24,083 bases of DNA from the NCBI GenBank assembly GCA_019307665.1, contig JAFDJC010000005.1, positions 1-24,083 on the forward strand. The letters run 5' to 3'. Positions within the stretch are counted from its first letter, which is position 1. Each line of letters starts with the position of its first letter. The position numbers were made by a program, and so were the translations under genes. Shown here piece by piece: positions 15,111 through 23,174 of this stretch. Source of the DNA: Deltaproteobacteria bacterium. Its GTDB lineage: Bacteria; Desulfobacterota; Desulfobacteria; Desulfobacterales; SURF-7. The notes under the pieces are model-generated. The model was not told where the DNA came from. It worked only from the letters and a program-made list of their open reading frames with translations, and made no database searches.

Positions 15111-15551
15111 CTACAGGTTTTCAAGTGGATTGATTACCTTGAGGAACGGAAATTTTAGAAAATCTCTGTCATTTGTATAAATTTTTTTCACGCCGTGTTG
15201 CTTCAAAACAGCAGCAAGATGTATATCGGGTACGAAATTTCCCCGTGCAGGAATTTCCGCGTTCAGTTTTTGATAAATATCCCAGAACCCTTCCTCTTCA
15301 GCAATGAATCGGGTGTGAGGTAGATTCAGAAGTGTTTCAATGTTTGTCGCTGCCTCATTTGGTGTTAAAGGGTTGGCAAAAATAGAGGGATGCGTTGCAA
15401 TTCGCAGATATCCCATTACTGTAGTCCAGCCAAGGCAAAACAATTCTTCCTTTTGAATACATTCCTTAAGAAAAAATTTGGCATTTTCATAATACTGACT
15501 GTTGGAGTCCGAGGCATACAGAAGGATGTTCACATCGATTGAGAAACTCAC
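15111..15551 (-). CDS. vapC: VapC-type PIN-domain toxin
   Basis: The 146-residue PIN-domain protein is a probable RNA-cleaving toxin. It has the N-terminal DVN motif with Asp6, the C-terminal FVPDIHLAA motif with Asp109, and TNDRDF with Asp128 and Asp130. The conserved middle acidic residue, usually the E of an EFLRV-like motif, is replaced: the segment reads VMGYLRIATHP. A subset of VapC proteins with this YLRIATHP form exists, to my memory. The start overlaps the antitoxin stop by 4 bases, the usual coupled arrangement. It ends 16 bases from the convergent YccA-like gene, too close for a standard terminator. Confidence 0.85.
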   Translation of the reverse strand: MSFSIDVNILLYASDSNSQYYENAKFFLKECIQKEELFCLGWTTVMGYLRIATHPSIFANPLTPNEAATNIETLLNLPHTRFIAEEEGFWDIYQKLNAEIPARGNFVPDIHLAAVLKQHGVKKIYTNDRDFLKFPFLKVINPLENL

Positions 15552-15811
15552 TCTTTGTTAAATCCTTTGGGACTCAGGGACTGCTTATCCAGGATAGCAT
15601 AAAGGGCATCTTTGTCATTTAATTGAACATGGGCGGCCATTCCCTTTGAAATCCACTGGAATGAACCCGGTTTCTTTTTGACAGTCTTGCGCGCATGAAT
15701 AGCATGGGCAAGCAGATCGCTAATAATCCGTCCCAGTGGCTTCCCTTCTGCCTTCCGAAGCTTTTTCACTTCTTTCAGTACAGGATCATCGATATCTATA
15801 GTTGTTCTCAT
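15548..15811 (-). CDS. vapB: VapB-type antitoxin
   Basis: The 87-residue protein begins MRTTIDIDDPVLKEVKKLRKAEGKPLGRI-type sequence: a short strand followed by two helices (VLKEVKKLRKAEGKPL, ISDLLAHAI), as in ribbon-helix-helix antitoxins. The C-terminal half, with LNDKDALYAILDKQ, should wrap the toxin. It directly precedes vapC. There is no Shine-Dalgarno before the ATG, and a TTGACA promoter element ends about 33 bases upstream. It probably represses its own operon. Confidence 0.82.
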   Translation of the reverse strand: MRTTIDIDDPVLKEVKKLRKAEGKPLGRIISDLLAHAIHARKTVKKKPGSFQWISKGMAAHVQLNDKDALYAILDKQSLSPKGFNKE

Positions 15812-15820
15812 GATGCAGTG

Positions 15821-15849
15821 ATGTTAAATTAAATCTCATCAGATGTCAA
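15821..15849 (-). promoter_or_regulatory. Possible vapBC promoter
   Basis: On the minus strand a perfect TTGACA (15849-15844) is followed after 17 bases by TAACAT (15826-15821), a 4-of-6 match. TTTAAC (15828-15823) is an alternative at 15 bases. A start near 15814 would put the ATG at 15811 almost at the 5' end of the mRNA. Confidence 0.45.
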
Positions 15850-15919
15850 GATATAAAATCTAAAAAGATGGATTCACCATTAACCGGCAAATTGTAAGCG
15901 CAACGCGGTAAAACCAAAT

Positions 15920-15946
15920 GTCGGGTCTCATTATATTCAACCCAAC
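15920..15946. repeat. REP-like imperfect inverted repeat
   Basis: GTCGGGT (15920-15926) and ACCCAAC (15940-15946) pair with one mismatch around a 13-base loop. The surrounding text, with AACGCGGTAAAACC before and CCAACCTTC after, looks like intergenic GTTGGGT/ACCCAAC repeats found dispersed in many proteobacterial genomes. Only one copy is in this window. Confidence 0.35.
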
Positions 15947-15996
15947 CTTCTATGCGCATATATATTTACTCTGCTACGTATTGTTTGTAATAGCTT

Positions 15997-16233
15997 TCAA
16001 CTGTATAAAATACAGATTATTGCAGTTTGGGCTGATCTGTTTTGAGTCTCTGCAGCATCGGCTACGATCGCCGCTTCTGTTGGATACGGCCCGACGGTAG
16101 TATCATCCGGTGAATCGGAACCGCCACCGCAACTTGCCAGGAATGGTGTTAGAATAAAAAAGAAAATTAGATGATAAATGAATAATTTTCGAATTGCGAC
16201 ACGACTCCAATAACGCATAACGTCTTTATACAT
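15997..16233 (-). CDS. Short predicted lipoprotein, possibly truncated
   Basis: This 78-residue product starts at an ATG with a strong GGGAGGGG site about 5 bases upstream. It has a basic N-terminus, a hydrophobic stretch FIYHLIFFFILTPF and a lipobox LASC with Cys35, followed by GGGSDSPDD, a typical lipoprotein linker. Only about 43 residues follow the cysteine, and the end (TAIICILYS) does not look like a finished domain. It is probably the head of a larger surface lipoprotein cut off by deletion or mutation. No function can be assigned. It lies among accessory and repeat-like DNA. Confidence 0.5.
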   Translation of the reverse strand: MYKDVMRYWSRVAIRKLFIYHLIFFFILTPFLASCGGGSDSPDDTTVGPYPTEAAIVADAAETQNRSAQTAIICILYS

Positions 16234-16460
16234 ATTCCCCTCCCTGTATGGAAATTGGCGAAATATTCTAAATTGTTACTTTTGCATTACTGAATTAGCA
16301 CCTAATCGGTATCACAAGGATGGATACATTGTCAATGTCCGTCACAACCCACAAAAACAAGGATATGACGAACCGATCTCACGAAATTGGATGGGCGCTG
16401 AGGTTGCGTTCTTTTCTAGCTGCACGTAATTGCAATTAATCAATATGTCTTGTATGCCCG
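16234..16460. other. Intergenic stretch without a convincing gene
   Basis: This 227-base interval between the lipoprotein start and the glmM stop holds no ORF with a good start and ribosome binding site. On the plus strand a frame is open up to a TAA at 16427-16429 and encodes RYHKDGYIVNVRHNPQKQGY, which looks protein-like but lacks ATG, GTG or TTG. It may be a gene remnant. No RNA gene or clear terminator is visible. Confidence 0.4.
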
Positions 16461-17822
16461 TTATGCCAGATTTTTTCTTACCGCATCTGCAATCATTTCA
16501 CAGTATTTTTTTGTTTCATCTTCAGAAGGGCCTTCAACCATAACACGGCAGATGGGCTGAGTGCCCGAATATCGGACAAGCACCCTTCCCTTTTTTTCAA
16601 GCGCAGACTCAGCTGTATTTATCGCATCCATTATTGCAGAAACTGTGTCTATTTCAGGCTTGGATTTAACCTCAACATTTATTAATTCTTGGGGGAATAT
16701 ATCCATTATTTTTAAAAGCCGGGACAAAGGCTTTTGATCAACAACAACTGCTCCTAGCAATTTAAGGGCTGCAAGGATTCCATCTCCTGTTGTGTGATGG
16801 TCAAGAAAGATCATATGACCTGAATCTTCACCGCCCAGAGCAGCGCCTTCAGATTTCATCATTTCCATAACATACCTGTCACCAACTTTTGATGCGGTAT
16901 GATGTATATCAAGCTTTTTTAATACAGCACCTAACCCCATGTTACTCATTACAGTGGTGACGACCTTATTATTTTTCAGCTTATTTTGTTTTTTCAGGTG
17001 ATTGGCACAGACCGCAATAATCTGGTCTCCGCTTGCTTTCATACCGTTTTCATCAATAGCAATGAGACGGTCACCATCACCATCAAATGCAAGGCCGATA
17101 TCAGCCCCTTTTTCAACAACTTTTCTTTTTAATGCGTCAGGATGTTCGGATCCGCAGTTTGCATTGATATTAACGCCATCAGGTTCGATAAACATGGATT
17201 CAACATCGGCTCCTAATTCTTTAAATATTTTCGGGGCTGTTTGAAACACGGCGCCATTTGCGCAATCAAGTATAATTTTTATTTTATTAAGAGAAAACCC
17301 GTTAGGAACTGAATGTTTAAGAAAAGTGACATATTTATTACACGGATTTTTAATTTTAAATATTTTACCGGTTTTTTTTATTCCCTTGTTTAAATGTTTG
17401 TTTTGCTCTCCAAGAATAAGGTTTTCAATCTTGGTTTCACTTTTATCAGAGAGCTTAAATCCATTCCCATCAAAAATTTTAATGCCATTATCAAAATATG
17501 GGTTATGTGAAGCGGATATAACGATGCCGGCAAACGCTTTTTCAACTAAAACCATATGCGCTATACCGGGTGTAGGTAAAACGCCTGTCAGATAAGCATC
17601 GACTCCCATAGAAGAGATTCCTGATACCAGTGCGTTCTCAAGCATTGGCCCTGAAATTCTTGTATCCCGACCGACAACTATTCCCTTTTTATTATTATCA
17701 GTCCTGTATTTTTCACTAAAATAAAATGCTATCGCTTTTCCCGCTTTAACCGCCATTTCCGGTGTCATCGGGTCTTCATTTGCTGTCCCTCTAATGCCGT
17801 CCGTCCCGAACAGGTTTCCCAT
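16461..17822 (-). CDS. glmM: Phosphoglucosamine mutase GlmM
   Basis: GlmM converts glucosamine 6-phosphate to glucosamine 1-phosphate on the way to UDP-GlcNAc for peptidoglycan and lipopolysaccharide. The protein starts GNLFGTDGIRG. It has the phosphoserine loop SASHNPYFDNG (catalytic Ser105), the metal-binding FDGDGDR, the sugar-binding GEDSGH and the phosphate-binding RYSGTQPICRV. Its 453-residue length is standard. The ATG immediately follows the stop of the beta-helix gene upstream, with no gap, so the two form an operon and are probably coupled. Confidence 0.97.
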   Translation of the reverse strand: MGNLFGTDGIRGTANEDPMTPEMAVKAGKAIAFYFSEKYRTDNNKKGIVVGRDTRISGPMLENALVSGISSMGVDAYLTGVLPTPGIAHMVLVEKAFAGIVISASHNPYFDNGIKIFDGNGFKLSDKSETKIENLILGEQNKHLNKGIKKTGKIFKIKNPCNKYVTFLKHSVPNGFSLNKIKIILDCANGAVFQTAPKIFKELGADVESMFIEPDGVNINANCGSEHPDALKRKVVEKGADIGLAFDGDGDRLIAIDENGMKASGDQIIAVCANHLKKQNKLKNNKVVTTVMSNMGLGAVLKKLDIHHTASKVGDRYVMEMMKSEGAALGGEDSGHMIFLDHHTTGDGILAALKLLGAVVVDQKPLSRLLKIMDIFPQELINVEVKSKPEIDTVSAIMDAINTAESALEKKGRVLVRYSGTQPICRVMVEGPSEDETKKYCEMIADAVRKNLA

Positions 17823-18998
17823 TTACTTACCTTCCCACCATTGTATCTCTTCTAAAATTTGATCGACAATACTCTGAAGCCAGGCTGTTCCGGATTCTTT
17901 TTCATCATCAGGAATGCTTTTAATTGTTTTGATGTAATCTTTATCTGAAGTATCAATGTGGTACTCAAGGCTTTTGATAAAATTATCCATCAGCCTTTCA
18001 TCCCCCCTGGTGTTTTCCAACTCATGAAACTGTTTTTCGACTTCCGGCCATTTTGCATTAAGATCCGGTATCTTTTCTGAAAATTCTCTTAAACGTTTTA
18101 TTCTCTCGCTAATGCCGAGTGACAACGTCGCCTTCATGCCCTGAAGAAGATCCAGTGGAAAATTGTCCGTTATAAATAAGGACCTCACATTATCATACCA
18201 TCTCATTAGCGCGATAAGGTTTGCAATATAAATGATATTATTTAGCACAGGTCGTTTAATGATTTTATAACTGGCCGCTGAATAGGGTATATTGCCGCTT
18301 TTTTCCAAACCTCCGAAAATCAGGCGTCCCTCCCGCAGCTCATCTTTACGGCATATGGTCCCCGCGGCTGTAACAGTGCCAAAAGTCAGTCTGCAGGGAC
18401 CCACAAGACCCCCCTGCCCTCCCAAAAAAACAGGTTTTCTGTTTAGCATTACCCCATGCGGCACATCGCCAAGCAGGGAGGGTGTTGCTTTGTCCTGGTT
18501 GGGCGTATAGTTAAAATGAATAAATGAGCTGCCGACTTCACTATGGTCTTTTTTTTCGGTTCCCCCTGACATAAGACAATCACAGAAGTTAATCAAACTG
18601 CCCAGCGTAACAAAAGGAAAAAGTATGGTCTGCTTAAGACCGACAGTATGGGCAATACTCGCTTCTTCTTCTACAATTGTCCCCTCTCTTACTTGTGCTC
18701 CCGAGCCCGCACTCGTATTCTTTAAAAAAACCGCCTGGTGAAAAAAACCACCTTTCAGCTTTGCACCCGGGCCAAGATAACAATTTGAAACAGTTACCGG
18801 ATTTTCATAGCCTATTTTGACATTGTCAAGAATAAGAGTAGATGAACCAAATATTTTACTACCTGAATGTATTACCGTCCCTTTACCGGAAATTCTATCA
18901 AGAGATACGCTTTCCCCGATTTCAATCGTATCGGGATTGGGGATTTTTACGCCTTTATTAATGAGCTGTTCAACCTTGGATAAACTCTTTTGATTCAT
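17823..18998 (-). CDS. Left-handed beta-helix protein, GlmU-C-terminal-like
   Basis: From the ATG at 18998 (GAGGG 4 bases upstream) the protein is 391 residues. Residues of about 30-255 form hexapeptide-like turns of a left-handed beta-helix (GKGTVIHSGSKIFG, GPGAKLKGGF, GSGAQVREGTIVEEEASI). The segment HSEVGSSFIHFNYTPNQDKATP and FLGGQGGLVGPCRLTFGTVTAAGT are strongly conserved-looking. Residues of about 265-391 are helical. This resembles proteins annotated as UDP-N-acetylglucosamine pyrophosphorylase-like, but it has no N-terminal nucleotidyltransferase domain (no GxGTRM-type loop). An acyltransferase or structural role is therefore more likely than uridylyltransfer. The glmM gene directly follows, pointing to amino-sugar metabolism. 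The exact reaction is unknown. Confidence 0.7.
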   Translation of the reverse strand: MNQKSLSKVEQLINKGVKIPNPDTIEIGESVSLDRISGKGTVIHSGSKIFGSSTLILDNVKIGYENPVTVSNCYLGPGAKLKGGFFHQAVFLKNTSAGSGAQVREGTIVEEEASIAHTVGLKQTILFPFVTLGSLINFCDCLMSGGTEKKDHSEVGSSFIHFNYTPNQDKATPSLLGDVPHGVMLNRKPVFLGGQGGLVGPCRLTFGTVTAAGTICRKDELREGRLIFGGLEKSGNIPYSAASYKIIKRPVLNNIIYIANLIALMRWYDNVRSLFITDNFPLDLLQGMKATLSLGISERIKRLREFSEKIPDLNAKWPEVEKQFHELENTRGDERLMDNFIKSLEYHIDTSDKDYIKTIKSIPDDEKESGTAWLQSIVDQILEEIQWWEGK

Positions 18999-19047
18999 CG
19001 GTCCCTCTTTAAATATTATAAAAAACACATGATAATTTCACTACAAT

Positions 19048-19075
19048 CAAATATGGAAACAGTATCTTTTGTCAA
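19048..19075 (-). promoter_or_regulatory. Possible promoter of the beta-helix/glmM operon
   Basis: A perfect TTGACA lies on the minus strand at 19075-19070. At 16 bases it is followed by TATTTG (19053-19048), only a half match to the -10 consensus. The position, about 50 bases before the ATG at 18998, is sensible. Confidence 0.35.
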
Positions 19076-19210
19076 GCACATTACTATACAATCATTTTTT
19101 TTACAAAGAATAAGTATCCCCAAAAATTCGGCTTGACAGTGTTAAAGAAAACAAGTAATTAGATAAAGATTCAATCAATTAGCAATACAATCAAAATTTA
19201 ATTGAAAGCT

Positions 19211-19216
19211 TATAAT
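19211..19216 (+). promoter_or_regulatory. Candidate -10 element of the signalling operon
   Basis: A perfect TATAAT at 19211-19216 lies 21 bases before the receiver gene's ATG, but no good -35 element is found 15-18 bases upstream. A separate TTGACA at 19133-19138 has only TAATTA at the right distance. The operon may use an activator or another sigma factor. Confidence 0.3.
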
Positions 19217-19237
19217 CTTACCAGGGTGGACTTTATT

Positions 19238-19612
19238 ATGATTAGCAAAATTTTAATTGTCGATGATTCTCCGGTTGCAAGAAAAATGCTTAAAAATGCT
19301 ATTCCAAAAGACAAGGGATATGAAATTTTTGAAGCAACAAACGGTCAGGAAGGTATTAATAAATATGAAGAACTAAAGCCGGACTTGGTGTTCATGGACT
19401 TGACAATGCCGGTTCTAGATGGATATAAGGCAACGGCCAAAATAATGGAACTTGATAAAGATGCTACCATTATTGTTACGACTGCCGATATACAACCAAA
19501 ATCCATTTCCAATGTAATGGAACTCGGTGCATTTACCTTACTGAAAAAACCCGCCAAGGCTTCTTCGATTATTGATGCCATAGAGAAAGTGGAGTTGAAG
19601 CTTAAGAATTAA
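19238..19612 (+). CDS. Stand-alone response-regulator receiver (CheY-like)
   Basis: The 124-residue protein is a single receiver domain. It has the acidic pair Asp9-Asp10 (IVDDSP), the phospho-acceptor Asp54 (VFMDLTMP), the switch Thr81/Thr82 (IVTTAD) and Lys94 before proline (LKKPAK). All residues needed for phosphorylation are present and no output domain is attached. The ATG at 19238 is preceded by GGTGGA, 7 bases upstream; a TTG at 19202 would add a stretch not seen in receivers. The gene for a CheC-like phosphatase starts 16 bases downstream, which suggests that this receiver is its substrate. No histidine kinase is in the window. Confidence 0.92.
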   Translation: MISKILIVDDSPVARKMLKNAIPKDKGYEIFEATNGQEGINKYEELKPDLVFMDLTMPVLDGYKATAKIMELDKDATIIVTTADIQPKSISNVMELGAFTLLKKPAKASSIIDAIEKVELKLKN

Positions 19613-19628
19613 TCCAGGAGAATAGACA

Positions 19629-20273
19629 ATGGAGCCTACTGCAGGTGAAATCATTTCCCAAGAGGAAAGGGATATTTTACAGGAACTAATGAATATCGCT
19701 TTTGGTAATGCCACCGCCGATTTGGCTGAAGTTATTGATATATATGTAAAGTTGAGTGTTCCAAATATTCAGCTTGTCGAAATAAATGCTTTGTCCGCCT
19801 ATCTTAAAGACGCTATTAACTCAGACAGTAAAAGCAGTATTGTTGAACAGAGATTTTGGGGAAGCTTTAAGGGGTCGGGTCTTCTTGTATTTCCGAGCGG
19901 ATCCGGAATAGACCTTCTGGCTCTGCTCAATGAAAAAGAGACCGACAACTCGGATAATATACCGATGGATCTCATCGAAAAGGGCGGCCTTTTAGAAATC
20001 AGTAATATTCTTATCGGTGCATGTGTAGGAAAGTTTTCAGAACTGCTCGGTACTTTTGTGACCTATTCTCCTCCCCAGGTTTTTCATGGAAACAGCAGTG
20101 AGTGCGAATCGTTTATTCAAAATTTTGATCCTTCACAAACCGCTATTGTCATGAAAACCGTGTTTGACTTTCAAGATAAAAATGTCGGCGGTTTTTTACT
20201 TATTCTAACAAGTTACGAATCACTCGACTGGTTGCGTAAAGCACTTCATGATTTCCTGGATTCCTACGAATGA
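19629..20273 (+). CDS. CheC-like receiver phosphatase
   Basis: The 214-residue protein fits the CheC/CheX/FliY phosphatase family, which removes phosphate from CheY-type receivers. Both catalytic ExxN motifs are visible: Glu19-Leu-Met-Asn22 (QELMNIAFGNA) and Glu123-Ile-Ser-Asn126 (LLEISNILIGA). They are followed by the expected Gly-Asn/Gly-Ala helices. AGGAG at 19616-19620 is 8 bases before the ATG. The gene overlaps the next (PAS-GGDEF) by 4 bases. It lies between a receiver and a diguanylate cyclase, not among chemotaxis genes, so it probably resets a c-di-GMP pathway rather than flagellar rotation; that is inference. Confidence 0.82.
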   Translation: MEPTAGEIISQEERDILQELMNIAFGNATADLAEVIDIYVKLSVPNIQLVEINALSAYLKDAINSDSKSSIVEQRFWGSFKGSGLLVFPSGSGIDLLALLNEKETDNSDNIPMDLIEKGGLLEISNILIGACVGKFSELLGTFVTYSPPQVFHGNSSECESFIQNFDPSQTAIVMKTVFDFQDKNVGGFLLILTSYESLDWLRKALHDFLDSYE

Positions 20274-21175
20274 TTTTTTCCCAGATTTTTGATATGCTTG
20301 ATGCCGGGATTGTAATTCTGGACAAAGACCTGCGTGTTTCTAAGTGGAACCGATGGATGTCCACTCACAGCGATATACACTCCGAAAGAATCATTGGAAA
20401 ACCATTGTTCAATTTTTATCCTGAACTGAACGAACCATGGTTTTTACGAAACTGCAAATCGGTTTTTACGTTCGGCAATTTTGCGTTCCTCTCCTATAAG
20501 CTTCATAATTACTGTTTCCCATTTAAATCTTATAATTCACTCGGTTACGATTTTGAATACATGCAGCAGAACTGCACTGTTGGTCCTTTGCGTAACGATG
20601 ATAACAATATCGATTATATTTATATAACAGTTATAGATGTTACAGAAGTCGCATCATATGAGCAAAAGCTTATTGAAATGAATACCCGAGACGGACTTAC
20701 GGATATATATAACAGAAGATTTTTTGATACAAGGATCGAGGAAGAGTTCGTAAGGCACAAGAGATACTCACGCCCCATGAGCATGATCATGCTCGACATA
20801 GATTTTTTTAAAAAGGCCAATGATACATATGGTCATCAGGCGGGTGACTTTATTTTAATCTCTCTAACAAAACTTATCACGGACAGGTTAAGAAAAACAG
20901 ATATTTTTTGCCGGTATGGAGGAGAGGAATTTTGCTGTATCCTTCCTGAAACAACTATCGACTCCGCAAATTCGCTTGCCGAAGAACTTCTTAACGCCGT
21001 ATTTTCCCATACTTTTGTTTTTAATAAAATAAATATAAACATCACCATAAGTCTGGGGATTTCGGTTTTAGACGATGATATCAATTCCGCGGAGACTCTC
21101 CTTAAAAAAGCGGATGATGCTTTATATCAGGCAAAACAGGAGGGAAGAAATCAGGTTGTTGTGGCGAGCAGCTAA
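20270..21175 (+). CDS. PAS-GGDEF diguanylate cyclase
   Basis: The 301-residue protein joins a PAS-like sensor (about 5-130, AGIVILDKDLRVSKWN, ending DVTEV) to a GGDEF domain (about 138-300). The GGDEF domain has DGLTDIYNRRFF, the metal-binding LDIDFFKKANDTYGH (Asp176), the active-site loop GGEEF (217-221) and the inhibitory RxxD site Arg208-Lys-Thr-Asp211 five residues earlier. The enzyme should make c-di-GMP from two GTP and be subject to product inhibition. There is no membrane segment, so it is cytoplasmic. Translation overlaps the CheC-like gene by 4 bases (ATGA). The receiver and phosphatase upstream probably form its input pathway. Confidence 0.92.
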   Translation: MIFSQIFDMLDAGIVILDKDLRVSKWNRWMSTHSDIHSERIIGKPLFNFYPELNEPWFLRNCKSVFTFGNFAFLSYKLHNYCFPFKSYNSLGYDFEYMQQNCTVGPLRNDDNNIDYIYITVIDVTEVASYEQKLIEMNTRDGLTDIYNRRFFDTRIEEEFVRHKRYSRPMSMIMLDIDFFKKANDTYGHQAGDFILISLTKLITDRLRKTDIFCRYGGEEFCCILPETTIDSANSLAEELLNAVFSHTFVFNKININITISLGISVLDDDINSAETLLKKADDALYQAKQEGRNQVVVASS

Positions 21176-21179
21176 AATC

Positions 21180-23174
21180 TTATATTTCAAAAACTAATAT
21201 TTTATTTAATTCCCTTATTTTATCCCTGAGAAAAGCCGCCTTTTCAAAATCAAGCTCCTTTGCGGCCTGTCCCATCTCTTCTTTCATTTCCTTAATATGA
21301 TCTTCTATGTTCATTTCCGACCCATAATCTGCAATTTTTTCAGAAATATTGTCGGTCATGGTTTCAACTGATTTTTTAACAGTAAAAAAGCCCTCTGATA
21401 TTTCCTTTTTTATTGTTTCAGGAATAATATTATATTCCTGATTGTACTTTTCCTGAAGACTTCGACGCCGTTCTGTTTCGTCAATGGCTTGCTGCATCGA
21501 TTTGGTAATCTTGTCTGCATACATTAGTACAGTACCGTTCACATTACGGGCAGCTCTGCCGCAAGTCTGTATCAGTGATCTTGCAGAGCGAAGAAAACCC
21601 TCCTTGTCCGCATCCAGTATGGCAACGAGAGACACCTCCGGTATATCCAATCCTTCGCGAAGCAGGTTTATGCCAATCAGGACATCAAATGTTCCTATTC
21701 TTAGCTCTCGAATGATTTCCGTTCGTTCCATTGTCTTAATATCGGAATGCAGATAGCGAACTTTTATGCCAAGATCAGTATAGTAATCGGTCAGATCCTC
21801 CGCCATTCGCTTTGTCAATGTTGTGACAAGCACTCGCTCATTTTTGCTTATCCTTAGTTGAATCTCTTCAAGCAGATTATCTACCTGATTTTCGCCTTTC
21901 CTTACTTTAATCGCAGGATCCAGGAGTCCCGTGGGTCTGGATATCTGTTCAGCAAGATTATGTTGAGCTTTTTCAATTTCATAATCCGCAGGTGTTGCCG
22001 ATACATATATAGCATTTTTAATCCGAGAGGAAAATTCGTCAAATTTTAGAGGTCGGTTATCAAGTGCTGAGGGCAGTCTGAAACCGTATTCCACAAGCGT
22101 TTCTTTCCGTGAGCGATCTCCTTTGGACATTCCATTCAGCTGCGGAATAGCGATGTGGCTTTCATCAATAAAAAGTAGAAAATCATCGGGGTAGTAATCG
22201 AGTAAAGTCGGGGGCGGTTCACCCTTTTTTCTCCCGGTCAAGTGCCTTGAGTAGTTTTCTATTCCGTTGCAATAACCGAGTTCCTGTATCATCTCCAAAT
22301 CAAAGTTGGTGCGTTCTTCTATCCGTTGCGTTTCAACAAACTTTTTTTCTTTTCTGAAATAATCAATCCGGTCCTTCAATTCGGCAATGATATTCTCTAT
22401 CGCTCTTTTTCGGGTCTGTTTTAAAATAAGGTAGTGGCTTGCCGGAAATATTGTAACGCGATTCAAACGGTTGACAATGTTTCCTTTTAAAGGATCTATT
22501 TCCGCAAGACTTTCTATTACATCACCGAACATTTCTATTCTCACGGCTCTGTCTTCTTCATATGCGGGAACGATTTCAACCCGGTCGCCCCTTACCCTGA
22601 AAACACCTCGATGGAAATCCACATCATTTCTGTCATACTGCATGTCTATCAACCTCGACAAAATATCTTTTCTGCTAATCTCCATACCCGTCTCAAGATC
22701 AAGCCTAAGCGCCAAGTAGTCTTCGGGTGCTCCCAGGCCGTATATGCAGGATACACTTGCCACAACAATGACATCTGTTCTCGATAAAACCGACATGGTT
22801 GCAGAATGGCGAAGTTTATCAATCATCTCGTTAATGGATGAATCTTTTTGAATATAGGTATCGCTCGATGGAATGTATGCTTCAGGTTGAAAATAGTCAT
22901 AATAGCTGACAAAATACTCGACGGCATTTTCAGGAAAAAGAATTTTGAATTCATTGTACAGCTGTGCCGCCAGCGTTTTGTTTGGCGCTATGATAAGGGT
23001 TGGCTTGTTAACTTTTTCTATTACATGCGCCATTGTAAAGGTTTTTCCTGATCCGGTTACACCCAGAAGAACCTGATCGGCAATATTGTCGGATATACCT
23101 TGGGAGAGTAGTTTGATAGCTTCAGGCTGATCGCCTTTGGGGGACAAATCAGAGCGAATTTTAAAACTGCTCAT
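21180..23174 (-). CDS. uvrB: Excinuclease ABC subunit B (UvrB)
   Basis: UvrB is the damage-verifying helicase-like subunit of nucleotide excision repair, acting with UvrA and UvrC. It has the opening FKIRSDLSPKGDQPEAI, Walker A GVTGSGKTFT, the beta-hairpin SYYDYFQPEAYIP, the Walker B box LLFIDESH, the helicase motif LIQTCGRAARNVNG and a C-terminal UVR domain (KELDFEKAAFLRDKIREL) that contacts UvrC. The ATG at 23174 gives 664 residues, the usual length. Starts at 23201 (ATG) and 23216 (TTG) would only add a short non-conserved lead. It overlaps the cysS stop by 14 bases and ends 4 bases from the convergent GGDEF gene. Confidence 0.97.
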   Translation of the reverse strand: MSSFKIRSDLSPKGDQPEAIKLLSQGISDNIADQVLLGVTGSGKTFTMAHVIEKVNKPTLIIAPNKTLAAQLYNEFKILFPENAVEYFVSYYDYFQPEAYIPSSDTYIQKDSSINEMIDKLRHSATMSVLSRTDVIVVASVSCIYGLGAPEDYLALRLDLETGMEISRKDILSRLIDMQYDRNDVDFHRGVFRVRGDRVEIVPAYEEDRAVRIEMFGDVIESLAEIDPLKGNIVNRLNRVTIFPASHYLILKQTRKRAIENIIAELKDRIDYFRKEKKFVETQRIEERTNFDLEMIQELGYCNGIENYSRHLTGRKKGEPPPTLLDYYPDDFLLFIDESHIAIPQLNGMSKGDRSRKETLVEYGFRLPSALDNRPLKFDEFSSRIKNAIYVSATPADYEIEKAQHNLAEQISRPTGLLDPAIKVRKGENQVDNLLEEIQLRISKNERVLVTTLTKRMAEDLTDYYTDLGIKVRYLHSDIKTMERTEIIRELRIGTFDVLIGINLLREGLDIPEVSLVAILDADKEGFLRSARSLIQTCGRAARNVNGTVLMYADKITKSMQQAIDETERRRSLQEKYNQEYNIIPETIKKEISEGFFTVKKSVETMTDNISEKIADYGSEMNIEDHIKEMKEEMGQAAKELDFEKAAFLRDKIRELNKILVFEI

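Noticed and set aside
16320..16439. 39-codon ORF with ATG in the glmM-lipoprotein gap
   Set aside because: No ribosome binding site and an unremarkable product; it is in a decayed-looking region.
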